This document shows positions 42,998 through 51,224 of a stretch of DNA of 64,000 nt, piece by piece (positions within the stretch are counted from its first letter, which is position 1; every line of letters begins with the position of its first letter). The position numbers and the translations under genes are program-made. The stretch is from contig JBBCJX010000018.1 of the NCBI GenBank assembly GCA_037189985.1, forward strand, positions 186,001 through 250,000, written 5' to 3'. The DNA is from UBA2031 sp037189985. GTDB taxonomy: Bacteria; Pseudomonadota; Gammaproteobacteria; Pseudomonadales; Moraxellaceae. A model generated the notes under the pieces. The model searched no databases. It saw nothing but the letters and a program-made list of their open reading frames with translations, and was not told where the DNA came from.

Positions 42998-43459
42998 GTG
43001 AAGAAGATCTCCCTGTTGCTGGCCGTTCTCGGGCTCAGCGTTGCTGGTTCCGCCCTGGCTGCCAAGTCCACCAAGGATGTCTCTCCTTACGCACTGGGCG
43101 AACGCGGCGTCTATACGCAGCGCGCCACCATCGAGCGCATTACGCCGGTGGGCAAGGTCTGTGTGGAAGGCAAGGAATGTGAAGGCGTGGTGGCAACGGC
43201 TGCGGCCTCTTCTGCAGGCGGTGAGCCCCGTGCCGGCGATGTGGTCTACAAGGCCAGTTGCTCTGCCTGCCACGACAGCGGTGCTGCCGGTGCTCCCAAG
43301 CACGGCGACAAGGGTGCCTGGGGTGGCCGTATCGCCAAGGGCAAGCCCACGCTCTACAAGCATGCCATCCAGGGTTTCAACGCCATGCCGCCCAAGGGCA
43401 TGTGCATGACCTGCTCGGATGACGAAATCAAGGCAGCGGTGGATTACCTGATCAAGTAA
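42998..43459 (+). CDS. Cytochrome c5
   Basis: The start is the GTG at 42998 with GAGG five bases upstream; it gives a compact signal peptide (KKISLLLAVLGLSVAGSALAA). The 153-residue protein has one heme c site, CSACH, in GDVVYKASCSACHDSG, an axial Met region (FNAMPPKG), and the extra CMTC disulfide pair near the C-terminus that marks c5 cytochromes. It carries electrons in the periplasm, probably to a terminal oxidase. A strong terminator follows. Confidence 0.93.
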   Translation: MKKISLLLAVLGLSVAGSALAAKSTKDVSPYALGERGVYTQRATIERITPVGKVCVEGKECEGVVATAAASSAGGEPRAGDVVYKASCSACHDSGAAGAPKHGDKGAWGGRIAKGKPTLYKHAIQGFNAMPPKGMCMTCSDDEIKAAVDYLIK

Positions 43460-43475
43460 GGTCTTCACGGTTGCA

Positions 43476-43505
43476 GAAAAAAGGGAGCCCAGGCTCCCTT
43501 TTTTC
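43476..43505 (+). terminator. Rho-independent terminator after cytochrome c5
   Basis: A perfect 14-bp stem, GAAAAAAGGGAGCC with its complement, and a CA loop, ending in TTTTTTC. It lies 16 bases after the cytochrome stop and could also serve the convergent YkgJ-family gene. Confidence 0.88.
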
Positions 43506-43545
43506 ATGGGCGCGTTTTGATGGGGTTGGTACGGGGAAAAGTAGG

Positions 43546-43893
43546 TCAGGCGCTTTGGGGAAGGTCAGCAAAGAGGTCGGGGAGTGGGGGAAGACCATGC
43601 CGTGCCCGCGCGCGTTGGCAGAATTCGTCACCGGCCTCTACCTGGTGGCAGGGCGAAGGGCGCTGCGGGTAGATACGGCAGCTTACGGCTTGCCCGACCT
43701 CCCCTTCGAGCGCGATACAGCGGGGTGAATAGGTATCGGTTCCCTTCATGCAGCGTGTCATGGGGCCCTGCGGATGCGTCAGCCCGACCGGAACCGTGCC
43801 CTGTGGTGCGGCAGTGGTTTCTGCCCAGTAAAAGGTCACCCTATAGGCGCTACAGCAGGCACCACAATGCTGGCAAGGACTGGAGTCGCCCAT
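43546..43893 (-). CDS. YkgJ-family cysteine cluster protein
   Basis: A 115-residue protein of the zinc/iron-chelating cysteine-cluster family. Its cysteines are arranged CQHCGACCSAYR, MTRCMKG, SPRCIAL, VSCRIYPQRPSPC and FCQRAR, which could hold a metal or Fe-S cluster. Function is unknown. It is convergent with the cytochrome gene and shows no operon partner. Confidence 0.88.
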   Translation of the reverse strand: MGDSSPCQHCGACCSAYRVTFYWAETTAAPQGTVPVGLTHPQGPMTRCMKGTDTYSPRCIALEGEVGQAVSCRIYPQRPSPCHQVEAGDEFCQRARARHGLPPLPDLFADLPQSA

Positions 43894-43972
43894 GGTTCAC
43901 ACAGGAGTTGGAACGGCCGGGATCGGCCGCTGCCATTTCTAATCCTGCGCTACCCGGGCTGACAAGAGGGTG

Positions 43973-44854
43973 TCAGGTTTTTTTCAGTTCGGCGCCATGG
44001 ACACGGTTCACCCACCAGCCAAAGGCAGCAGCAGTGAAGAACATGATGATGCTGTAGATGGCGGCGGGGATGGCCATTTCCGTGTTGTTGAGCAGGAAAG
44101 GGCTGAGTGCCAGCGCAATGGCCAGCGTGCCGTTATGGATGCCGATTTCCATGCCGATGGCGATTGCCTGCCGCGGACTGAGCTTGAGCAGCAACGGCAC
44201 GAAATAGCCGACTGCCAGGCTGACCAGATTGAAGGTGAGGGCAGCCAGGCCGACCACTGGCGCATACGCCGCCACCGTTTGCCAGTCCTTGACCAGTGCC
44301 AGCACGATGATGAGCAGGAGAAAGAGGGCGGAGATGATTTTCACCGGCTTCTGCATGTGCTCGGCAAAGCCCGGAAAGCGGCGGCGCAAGGCCATGCCGA
44401 TGGCCACGGGCCCGAGTACGATGGCGAAAACCTGCAAGACCTTGCCGAATTGCAGGGGCAGGGTTTTGTCGCCCTCCATGAAGTAAGCCAGCGACAGGTT
44501 GACGATCAGCGGCATGGTCAGGATGGCGATGACCGAGCTCACTGCCGTGAGTGTGATGTTGAGTGCCACGTCGCCATGTGCGAGATGGCTGTAAAGGTTG
44601 GCGGAGGTGCCACCGGGGGAGGCCGCCAGCAGCATCATGCCGACCGCCAGCGCCGGTGCCAGGCCAAAGCCCTTGGCAATGAAGAAGCAGGCCACGGGCA
44701 GCAGGAGCACCTGGCAGGCCAGCCCGACGAGTACCGGCTTGGGAAAACGCACGACGCGTGTGAAGTCGGCCACGGTCAGTGACAGGCCGAGCCCCAGCAT
44801 GATGATGCCGAGGGCGGCGGGGAGGAAGATCGTCAGCAGGGAGTTGGCGGCCAT
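43973..44854 (-). CDS. Bile acid:sodium symporter family transporter
   Basis: The ATG at 44854 has GGAG about ten bases upstream; the longer frame to 45151 runs through the XRE gene and is not used. The 293 residues contain about nine to ten membrane helices and the BASS-family features LSLTVADFTRVVRFPKPVLVGL, LLAASPGGTSANLYSHLAHGDVALNITLTAVSS and EIGIHNGTLAIALAL. Such transporters move bile acids, pantoate or other organic anions with sodium; the substrate is not predictable. Confidence 0.9.
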   Translation of the reverse strand: MAANSLLTIFLPAALGIIMLGLGLSLTVADFTRVVRFPKPVLVGLACQVLLLPVACFFIAKGFGLAPALAVGMMLLAASPGGTSANLYSHLAHGDVALNITLTAVSSVIAILTMPLIVNLSLAYFMEGDKTLPLQFGKVLQVFAIVLGPVAIGMALRRRFPGFAEHMQKPVKIISALFLLLIIVLALVKDWQTVAAYAPVVGLAALTFNLVSLAVGYFVPLLLKLSPRQAIAIGMEIGIHNGTLAIALALSPFLLNNTEMAIPAAIYSIIMFFTAAAFGWWVNRVHGAELKKT

Positions 44855-44957
44855 TCTTCTTGTTCTCCGGGGGGGGGCGTCCCCGGATTCTCCCGGAGGG
44901 CCGGGCCTGTAGTACAGAGGCTGCGGCATTATTCGTGCGCCGGCGCACGCAGCCGCT

Positions 44958-45299
44958 TCAGTCGGTCTTCTGCAGGCGTGCCAGCATCTTGATGAATTCA
45001 AGTGCCAATTTCTGGTTGGCAGGAGTGAGTTCGGAGAAGCGGCGCTGTACCTGCTGCACGGATTTCCCGTAGCTGGCCGGCACCTCATTGATGCCCCGTG
45101 TTTCCAACTCGACGTAGAGTGAGCTGACGGTAACGCCCAGTGCACGGGCAATGCTTTGCAGCAGCGGAGCCGAAGGCTGCTGCGTGTCGCGCTCTATGCG
45201 CGAGAGGTTGCCAGGATCGGTGCCGGCTTCCAGTGCCACCGTCTCCAGCGTGAGGCCGCGTTCCAGGCGGCGTTTCTTCAACAGGTCGCCGATTGTCAT
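44958..45299 (-). CDS. XRE-family transcriptional regulator
   Basis: A 113-residue protein with an N-terminal helix-turn-helix (IGDLLKKRRLERGLTLETVALEAGTDPGNLSRIERDTQQPS, about 3–44) and a short C-terminal tail for dimerisation (LTPANQKLALEFIKML). A regulator of this size and location near cytochrome c5 and rep also occurs in Pseudomonas. It lies divergent from the gene at 45.5 kb; the intergenic region has a perfect inverted repeat that is the likely binding site. Confidence 0.9.
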   Translation of the reverse strand: MTIGDLLKKRRLERGLTLETVALEAGTDPGNLSRIERDTQQPSAPLLQSIARALGVTVSSLYVELETRGINEVPASYGKSVQQVQRRFSELTPANQKLALEFIKMLARLQKTD

Positions 45300-45336
45300 G
45301 GCGACGATTCTCTTGAGCCGCCATCAGCACCGCAAA

Positions 45337-45376
45337 GCAAATACGCAATGTATGATATATAATGTTGCGTATTTGC
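45337..45376. promoter_or_regulatory. Probable operator: perfect 12-bp inverted repeat overlapping a promoter
   Basis: GCAAATACGCAA (45337–45348) and its exact complement TTGCGTATTTGC (45365–45376) flank a 16-base AT-rich spacer that contains TATAAT (45358–45363). The repeat centres are 28 bases apart, close to three helical turns. It lies between the divergent XRE gene and the gene at 45489, so the XRE protein probably binds here to control itself and its neighbour. Confidence 0.68.
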
Positions 45377-45488
45377 AAGTTTGCTTGGTTGTTTGGAAAC
45401 TCAGCCGGCCCTGCCGGAGAGAGCTGGGCAGGGAGGCAGGCTTGCTGCTTCATGCGTGAGGTGCAGTGGGGTTCCAGGGAGGAGATGC

Positions 45489-45851
45489 ATGAAAGAGGTT
45501 GTGATCGTGCCAACGAAGGTCATCGTGATGGCTGACGAGTTGCACATGTATGCATGGAGTGACCAGGGAGAGTGCCTGGGGCATAGCGGGCTCAAGATGG
45601 TGGCGCAGTGCTTCCAGGAGCATCCGCAGCTTTCCGAGATGGTGGACGTCGAGTACGAGCTCTGGGACTGGACATTGACGCGGCCGGCGACAGCCTCTGT
45701 GGCCGAACGGGACTGGCAGGACTTTCACTTGCAGGGCCTGATCCTGGCGCGTCGCCTGGCGGACCTGCTGCGTCCTCTGGCGGTTCAGGTGCATTACCGC
45801 TGTAACCCGGCAGATGCTTCGTTTCCACACCTGAACATGGGGCCGCTGTAG
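45489..45851 (+). CDS. Hypothetical protein next to the XRE regulator
   Basis: From the ATG at 45489, with GGAGGAG just upstream, the 120-residue protein is acidic and aromatic rich (ELHMYAWSDQGECLGHSG, VEYELWDWTLTRP). No family, signal peptide or membrane segment is recognised. It ends seven bases from the 3' end of rep and is probably expressed from the promoter inside the candidate XRE operator. Confidence 0.7.
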   Translation: MKEVVIVPTKVIVMADELHMYAWSDQGECLGHSGLKMVAQCFQEHPQLSEMVDVEYELWDWTLTRPATASVAERDWQDFHLQGLILARRLADLLRPLAVQVHYRCNPADASFPHLNMGPL

Positions 45852-45857
45852 GCGGAC

Positions 45858-47864
45858 TTATTTCAGCAAGTCTTTAAGGCCGGCCAGATGCGCCTGCCCC
45901 AAGGCCTTTTTTTCTTCCGTGCTGCGGTTGCTGTTGCGGCCTTCCCATTCCAGATCGTCCTTGGGCAGCTCTTCCAGAAAGCGGCTGGGCGTGGTCGGCA
46001 TGTTCTCGCCGCCGGTCTTGCGGCGCCCGGCCAGTGTCAGCGTCAGGGTTTTCTTGGCGCGGGTGATGCCCACATACATCAGCCGCCGTTCTTCCTCGAT
46101 GGTGTCGGCCTCGATGCTGTTGCGATGCGGCAGCAGGTCCTCTTCCAGTCCCATCATGTAGACATGCGGAAACTCCAGACCCTTGGCGGCGTGCAGGGTC
46201 ATGAGCTGCACACGGTCCAGGTCCTCTTCCTCTGCCTGCTGCTCCAGCAGGTCCATGAGTACGAGTTTGCGGATGACGTTTTCGATGTTCTTGTCGTCCT
46301 CGTCGTCTTGTTTGTCAGCCATCTTCTGGATGCTGGCCAGAAAGCTCTGCACGTTCTCGATGCGCTTTTCAGCCGCGGCCGGTGTGCCTGAGCTGTCACG
46401 CAGGTGATCGTCGTAGCTGATGTCGACCAGCATCTGCCGTATGGCATTCAGGCTCTCGCCATCAATGACCTCGCGTGCCGTGCTTGCCAGCCACTGCGAG
46501 AAATCCTGGAGATGGCCCAGTTGCCGGTCGCTGAGGTGCAGTCCCAGACCCATTTCATCGCAGGCGGCCAGCATGGAGCAGCCGCGCTGCTGGGCATAGC
46601 TGCCGAGTTTTTCCAGCGTGGCCGGGCCGATCTCGCGTTTTGGCGTGTTGACGATGCGCAGGAAGGCGTTGTCGTCGTCCGGGTTGATGATGAGCCGCAG
46701 ATAGGCCATCACGTCCTTGATTTCGGCACGCGAGAAAAAGGACTGGCCACCGGAGACCTTGTAGGGAATCTGCAGCTCGCGCAGCTTGGTTTCCACCAGG
46801 CGGGACTGGAAGTTGCCCCGGTAGAGCACGGCGTAATCGCGGAAGTCACGGCGCTGCATCATCTTGTGGTTGAGGATGTCGGTGGCTACGCGCTCGGCTT
46901 CGGCGTCTTCGTTGCCGCAGGTCAGTACGCGTATGGCATCGCCCATGCCGAGCTGGCTCCACAACTGCTTTTCGAAAACATGGGGATTGTTGGCGATGAC
47001 GGCGTTGGCTGCCTTGAGGATGCGCGCCGTGGAGCGGTAGTTCTGCTCCAGCTTGACCACTGTGAGGCCGGGAAAATCCTTGGTCAGTTCCACCATGTTT
47101 TCCGGGCGCGCGCCACGCCAGGCATAGATGGACTGGTCATCGTCCCCAACTGCGGTCAGCGCACCCCGCGAGCCGACCAGCAGCTTGACCAGCAGATACT
47201 GCGCCGAGTTCGTGTCCTGGTATTCGTCCACCAGCAGGTAGTGGATGCGGTTCTGCCATTTTTCGCGCAGTTCCTTGTTGTCGCGAAAGGCGACCGTGGG
47301 CAGCAGGATGAGATCGTCGAAGTCCACCGCGTTGTAGGCACGGAGATGGCGGTTGTAGACCTCGTAGATTTTTGCGGCCAGCAGTTCGCCATCGTTCTCT
47401 GCGCGTGACATGGCTTCTTCAGGCGAGATCAGGTCGTTCTTGAAGGAGGAGACAAGGTTGCGGATGAGGTCGATCTTGTCGCTGGCATTTTCCTGGTGCA
47501 GCAGTTCGCCGATCAGGCTGCGCGAATCTTCGGCATCAAAAATGGAGAAGCCGCTCTTGAGCCCGAAATGTGTCATCTCGCGGCGCAGGATGTTGAGGCC
47601 GAGATTGTGGAAGGTGGAGACGGTCAGGCCGCGTGCTTCCGGCCCCTGCACCAGCTTGCCGGCACGCTCCTTCATTTCCCGGGCGGCCTTGTTGGTGAAG
47701 GTCACGGCCACGATTTTTGCTGCAGGGATGCCGCACTCCTGGATGAGGTAGGCAATCTTGCGCGTGATGACCGAGGTCTTTCCCGAGCCGGCGCCGGCCA
47801 GCACGAGCAAGGGACCGCTGATATGGCGGACGGCTTCATACTGGCGAGGGTTGAGATCGTTCAC
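45858..47864 (-). CDS. rep: ATP-dependent DNA helicase Rep
   Basis: A superfamily 1A 3'-5' helicase that removes proteins ahead of replication forks. The GTG at 47864 gives 668 residues, near the standard Rep length, and starts at the conserved LNPRQYEAV; the frame open to 47963 adds an unlikely leader. Walker A GAGSGKT is at 24–30, and motifs follow: VTFTNKAAREMKER, DEYQDTN, GDDDQSIYAWRGA, QNYRST, and the late LMTLHAAKGLEFP and EEERRLMYVGITRAK. The extent and motif spacing match Rep rather than UvrD or PcrA. Confidence 0.95.
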   Translation of the reverse strand: MNDLNPRQYEAVRHISGPLLVLAGAGSGKTSVITRKIAYLIQECGIPAAKIVAVTFTNKAAREMKERAGKLVQGPEARGLTVSTFHNLGLNILRREMTHFGLKSGFSIFDAEDSRSLIGELLHQENASDKIDLIRNLVSSFKNDLISPEEAMSRAENDGELLAAKIYEVYNRHLRAYNAVDFDDLILLPTVAFRDNKELREKWQNRIHYLLVDEYQDTNSAQYLLVKLLVGSRGALTAVGDDDQSIYAWRGARPENMVELTKDFPGLTVVKLEQNYRSTARILKAANAVIANNPHVFEKQLWSQLGMGDAIRVLTCGNEDAEAERVATDILNHKMMQRRDFRDYAVLYRGNFQSRLVETKLRELQIPYKVSGGQSFFSRAEIKDVMAYLRLIINPDDDNAFLRIVNTPKREIGPATLEKLGSYAQQRGCSMLAACDEMGLGLHLSDRQLGHLQDFSQWLASTAREVIDGESLNAIRQMLVDISYDDHLRDSSGTPAAAEKRIENVQSFLASIQKMADKQDDEDDKNIENVIRKLVLMDLLEQQAEEEDLDRVQLMTLHAAKGLEFPHVYMMGLEEDLLPHRNSIEADTIEEERRLMYVGITRAKKTLTLTLAGRRKTGGENMPTTPSRFLEELPKDDLEWEGRNSNRSTEEKKALGQAHLAGLKDLLK

Positions 47865-48146
47865 GGCAGCTCGGATGGTGGCAAAGTGACTGTAATCAGT
47901 GGCTGCGACAATCGGTCGCAACGGGCAGTGGATTGGCGGCTTGTAGAATGCCCATGCCGGCATGCTCCTGAGAACTGCATGCTGGCACGTTAGCGGAATG
48001 GCGTGGTGCCCCTGTTTCCGACCGCAGGACAGGGGTGCCTGTCCGGACGCGCGATTCTACGGGCCGGTCACAGACCGGACAATTCTTGACGTACCGGGTT
48101 TTGCCCCTGTCATGTTTTCCCAACGGTTTTGTCAGGGCGGGCAGGC
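47865..48146. other. Gene-free stretch upstream of rep
   Basis: Together with the terminator this makes about 390 bases without a credible gene. It carries the rep promoter region on the minus strand; no clear -10/-35 pair, repeat or RNA gene could be recognised. Confidence 0.4.
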
Positions 48147-48182
48147 AAAAAAACGGCGCCAGGGAGGGTGATCCCGGCGCCG
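48147..48182 (-). terminator. Terminator of the PF10118 gene pair
   Basis: On the minus strand GGCGCCG…CGGCGCC pair, with an inner GGGA/TCCC stem and one bulge, followed by seven T residues. It lies about 75 bases after the stop of the gene ending at 48258. Confidence 0.82.
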
Positions 48183-48257
48183 CCAAATGAACTTCTTTTC
48201 TGCCTTGCTTGTTGAGGACTCGGTACACCAGCGATCAGCAGGTGCTCAAAACAGCTG

Positions 48258-49115
48258 TCAGGCCGCTTTCTTCACGGCATGTTCATCAAGTGCCAGCTCT
48301 TTCTTCCATTTTTCCAGCAAGGCCCGTGTATCGCTCTGCCAGGGATGAAAGTCCCGGCGGTAGTACTCGAAGTAGGCAGGAATCATCTGCCGGAACCAGC
48401 CCTTGCGGCCCCACAGGCGGTTGACGCCCTTGAGCCACTGGGTCGGCTTGAAGAGTTCGCCGTCCTCGTACAGCAGGCGTGTCTGGAAACGTGCCTGATT
48501 GAAGACGAACATGCCGGTGGTGATGGCCATGGTGCGCACGCGCATCCAGTAGTCGCCCACCTGCTCCTGATAGACGTCGAAGGCCACGCCTTTGTGTTCG
48601 TTTTCTTCCACGGCATGCCAGAGCCAGAGACGCACCATGGCCGGGTCCATGTTCTCGAACATTTCCGGCTCGGTGAGGAAGCCTTCGGCCATGATGGCGG
48701 TGAAATGCTCCAGCGCGCAGGTGATGGCGAGCTGGCGTTCGGCTGACAGGTTCTGCTTGATGAACTCGATGCGGCTGCCTATCTCGTTCTCGATGGACTC
48801 GAGATCGATATTGTGGGCGCGGGCATAGTGGTTGTAGCTGTCATGCTCCTTGGCATGCATCGCTTCCTGGCCGATGAAGGCGCTGACCTGCTGCTTGAGC
48901 TCCGGGTCCCGGATGCTGTCGCGGTAATGCCTGACGCTTTCCACGAAAAAACGCTCGCCTACCGGGAAGGTGGCCGAGAGCGCGTTCAGCATGTGCGTGA
49001 GGAAGGGACTGTTGTCCGCCCAGTAACGCGGCACTTCGCTGAAGTCGAAATCCATGCGGCGTACGGTGATGCTGCTACTGGCGGGTTTGGCCTTGAGGCG
49101 TGACAGGGCACTCAT
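48258..49115 (-). CDS. PF10118 metal-dependent hydrolase family protein (copy A)
   Basis: A 285-residue ferritin-like, probably di-iron protein annotated in databases as metal-dependent hydrolase. Conserved ligands are in AFIGQEAMHAKEHDSYN (E..H..H), TCALEHFTAIMAE and LWLWHAVEENEHKGVAFDVY. The start motif VRRMDFDFSEVPRYWADNSPF is shared by all three copies here. No reaction is established for this family. It overlaps copy B by four bases, so the two are translationally coupled. Confidence 0.9.
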   Translation of the reverse strand: MSALSRLKAKPASSSITVRRMDFDFSEVPRYWADNSPFLTHMLNALSATFPVGERFFVESVRHYRDSIRDPELKQQVSAFIGQEAMHAKEHDSYNHYARAHNIDLESIENEIGSRIEFIKQNLSAERQLAITCALEHFTAIMAEGFLTEPEMFENMDPAMVRLWLWHAVEENEHKGVAFDVYQEQVGDYWMRVRTMAITTGMFVFNQARFQTRLLYEDGELFKPTQWLKGVNRLWGRKGWFRQMIPAYFEYYRRDFHPWQSDTRALLEKWKKELALDEHAVKKAA

Positions 49116-50005
49116 GCTGGCGCCTCCAGCAATTCCGGCTTGTTCAGCATGGCGGCCAGTTTCTTGAGGCCCCGCATGCGCAGGGAACTGCTGTCGCGCT
49201 GGCTGGGATGGAAGTCGCGCTTGTAATAGGACATGTAGGCGGGGCCCAGCTTGCGCAGGAAACCGGGGTTGCCCATCAGCCAGTTGAAGCCTTTGCGGAT
49301 GGCTTTCCAGTCGGCCTTGTCCGGCATTTCGGAGCGCAACTGGAAGTAATGGAAGATCGTGAAGCCCGTGAACTCAAGCGTGCTGATGGCCATTTCACTG
49401 GCACGAATCCAGTAATCACCCACCTGCTCCTGATAGACATCAAAGGCAACCGACTTGTGCTCGGCTTCTTCCACGGCATGCCAGAGCCAGAGGGGCAACA
49501 TGCGTTCGTCCATGCCCTTCAGGAAGTCCGGATGTTCGAGGATGGTTTCGGCCAGCATGGCGGTGAAATGTTCTAGCGCACAGGTCTTGGCGAGCTGGCG
49601 CTCGGGCGAGAGGTGTTTGGCTTGCCAGCGCACGCCGTCGTAAACGAATTTTTCCACCTTCTTGGTGGGTACGCCTTTCTCTTGCATGAGCGCGTTGAAA
49701 ATTTCGTGCTCGTTGCCGTGATGCGCTTCCTGGCCGATGAAGCCTTTCACTTCCTCTTTCAGTTTCTCGCTGCGCAGGGTGGGCTGGTAGTGGCGTACGG
49801 AGCGCACGAAGAAGCGTTCGCCTTCCGGGAAAGTGCAGGAAAGGGCGGTGAGCAGGATGGACTTGAACTGGTTGTTGTCGAACCAGTAGACGGGAAGCGT
49901 GGGATCGAACTCGAAATCCATGCGGCGCGGCTGGATGTCGCTCTTGTTCAAGCGCTTCACGACTTTCTTGCCGTTGTCCGGTGCGGCGTTGACCTTGGCG
50001 TTCAT
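49112..50005 (-). CDS. PF10118 metal-dependent hydrolase family protein (copy B)
   Basis: From the ATG at 50005 (AGGAG seven bases upstream; the frame extends to 50146 without support) the 297 residues repeat the family plan: PRRMDFEFDPTLPVYWFDNNQF, GFIGQEAHHGNEHEIFN, TCALEHFTAMLAE, LWLWHAVEEAEHKSVAFDVY. It is closer to copy A than to copy C in the shared YQEQVGDYW segment, which suggests a later duplication. A four-base overlap couples it to copy A. Confidence 0.9.
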   Translation of the reverse strand: MNAKVNAAPDNGKKVVKRLNKSDIQPRRMDFEFDPTLPVYWFDNNQFKSILLTALSCTFPEGERFFVRSVRHYQPTLRSEKLKEEVKGFIGQEAHHGNEHEIFNALMQEKGVPTKKVEKFVYDGVRWQAKHLSPERQLAKTCALEHFTAMLAETILEHPDFLKGMDERMLPLWLWHAVEEAEHKSVAFDVYQEQVGDYWIRASEMAISTLEFTGFTIFHYFQLRSEMPDKADWKAIRKGFNWLMGNPGFLRKLGPAYMSYYKRDFHPSQRDSSSLRMRGLKKLAAMLNKPELLEAPA

Positions 50006-50130
50006 GGCAGGCTCCTGTGACCAATGACCCTGAGTATTCCCCCTTGATGGCTGCATGGTCAGGGTTGGCGATGCCAAGTTCTTGTCAGGGAGGGCCAAGG
50101 TTGTTTTTGCCTGTCCCGGATCGCCTATAA

Positions 50131-50157
50131 AAAAGGCCGGCTTCAAGCCGGCCTTTT
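50131..50157 (-). terminator. Rho-independent terminator after PF10118 copy C
   Basis: On the minus strand AAAAGGCCGGC pairs with GCCGGCCTTTT around a five-base loop, followed by further T residues. It lies about 17 bases after the copy C stop and separates it from copies A and B. Confidence 0.9.
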
Positions 50158-50174
50158 GACACGGGGATCAGGAC

Positions 50175-51002
50175 TCAGCCCTGAATACCCAGCATTTCCT
50201 TGTACTTCGCTTCCAGTGCTTCGCTGTCATGGTCTTCCGGGTGGAAGCCGGGGCGGAAGTAGTCGAAGAGGTCGGGTATGACTTCGGTCAGGAAGCCCTT
50301 GCGACCGAAGAGGCCGACCAGGCCCAGCTTCCAGGACTTGAAGTTGAACAGGTGCCCGTCTTTCGCCATCAGGCGTATTTGCTGGTCAGCGACCACGGCG
50401 GCGAGGATGACCATGGCCACGACCATGGCGCCGGCGCGGGTACCGTAGGCCTTGCCGTAGAGGCGCACGTACGCATCAAAGCACACAGACTTGTGCTCGG
50501 ATTCCTCGACGGCGTGCCACAGCCACATCTTGCGCATGGTCGGGTCGTTCATGCGCTCGTTCCAGTCGGTCCGCACCATGAGCTGCTTGGCGATGGTGGC
50601 GGTGAAGTGTTCCAGCGCGCAGGTCACGGCGAGTTGTTGCTTGTGGGAGAGAATCTTGTGGCCGAGCTTGAGCAGCTTGCCGACGCGGCGGTGGAAGTAG
50701 TCCACATCCACGCCGTGGGCGGTGGCGTAGTCATTGAAGACCTTGTGCTCCTTGGAGTGCATGGCTTCCTGGCCGATGAAGGCGCTGATTTCCTTCTGCA
50801 TGACCGGATCCTGGATCTGGTCGCGGATGTTGCGCATGGAAGTCACGAAGAAGAACTCGCCTTCCGGGAAGAGCGAGGACAGGTTGCTCAGGAAGTGCGT
50901 CAGGAAGGGGTCGTCATGGAACCAGTACTTGGGGACGTCGGCGAAGCCGAAATCCATGCGGCGGACAGGGAAGCTGGCCTTGATCTGGGCTTGGGCGGTC
51001 AT
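50175..51002 (-). CDS. PF10118 metal-dependent hydrolase family protein (copy C)
   Basis: A 275-residue paralogue with VRRMDFGFADVPKYWFHDDPF, SAFIGQEAMHSKEHKVFN, TCALEHFTATIAK and LWLWHAVEESEHKSVCFDAY. A hydrophobic helix around 185–205 (AMVVAMVILAAVVA) suggests membrane association. AGGAG precedes the ATG. It is the copy next to the divergent AraC gene and has its own terminator, so it is probably expressed separately from A and B. Confidence 0.9.
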   Translation of the reverse strand: MTAQAQIKASFPVRRMDFGFADVPKYWFHDDPFLTHFLSNLSSLFPEGEFFFVTSMRNIRDQIQDPVMQKEISAFIGQEAMHSKEHKVFNDYATAHGVDVDYFHRRVGKLLKLGHKILSHKQQLAVTCALEHFTATIAKQLMVRTDWNERMNDPTMRKMWLWHAVEESEHKSVCFDAYVRLYGKAYGTRAGAMVVAMVILAAVVADQQIRLMAKDGHLFNFKSWKLGLVGLFGRKGFLTEVIPDLFDYFRPGFHPEDHDSEALEAKYKEMLGIQG

Positions 51003-51224
51003 GCGATGGCTCCTGTGTGAGTCAGTGGCTGTCGGGTGGCCGTGACCTCGGGGGTCGTTTGCGGCTAGGATTCCGGTCGCTCACCGGACAGCGTTTCGAC
51101 ACGTCCTTCTATTTCTTCGTTGAATGTGTCATTGGACGATGTAAGTATTGCCAGCGTTGCCTTGTGTCTACTAGGTCATTTCAGGCCAAAAAGACGAGGG
51201 AGCGGTTAATCGGGGCCAGTTTCA
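51003..51224. other. Divergent promoter region between PF10118 copy C and araC gene
   Basis: This 222-base region must hold the promoters of both genes. GTGTCATTGG and GTGTCTACTAGG (51126 and 51163) are weakly similar and could be AraC half-sites, but no strong repeat is seen. A GTCCGG/CCGGAC-like stem lies near 51075–51090. Confidence 0.35.
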
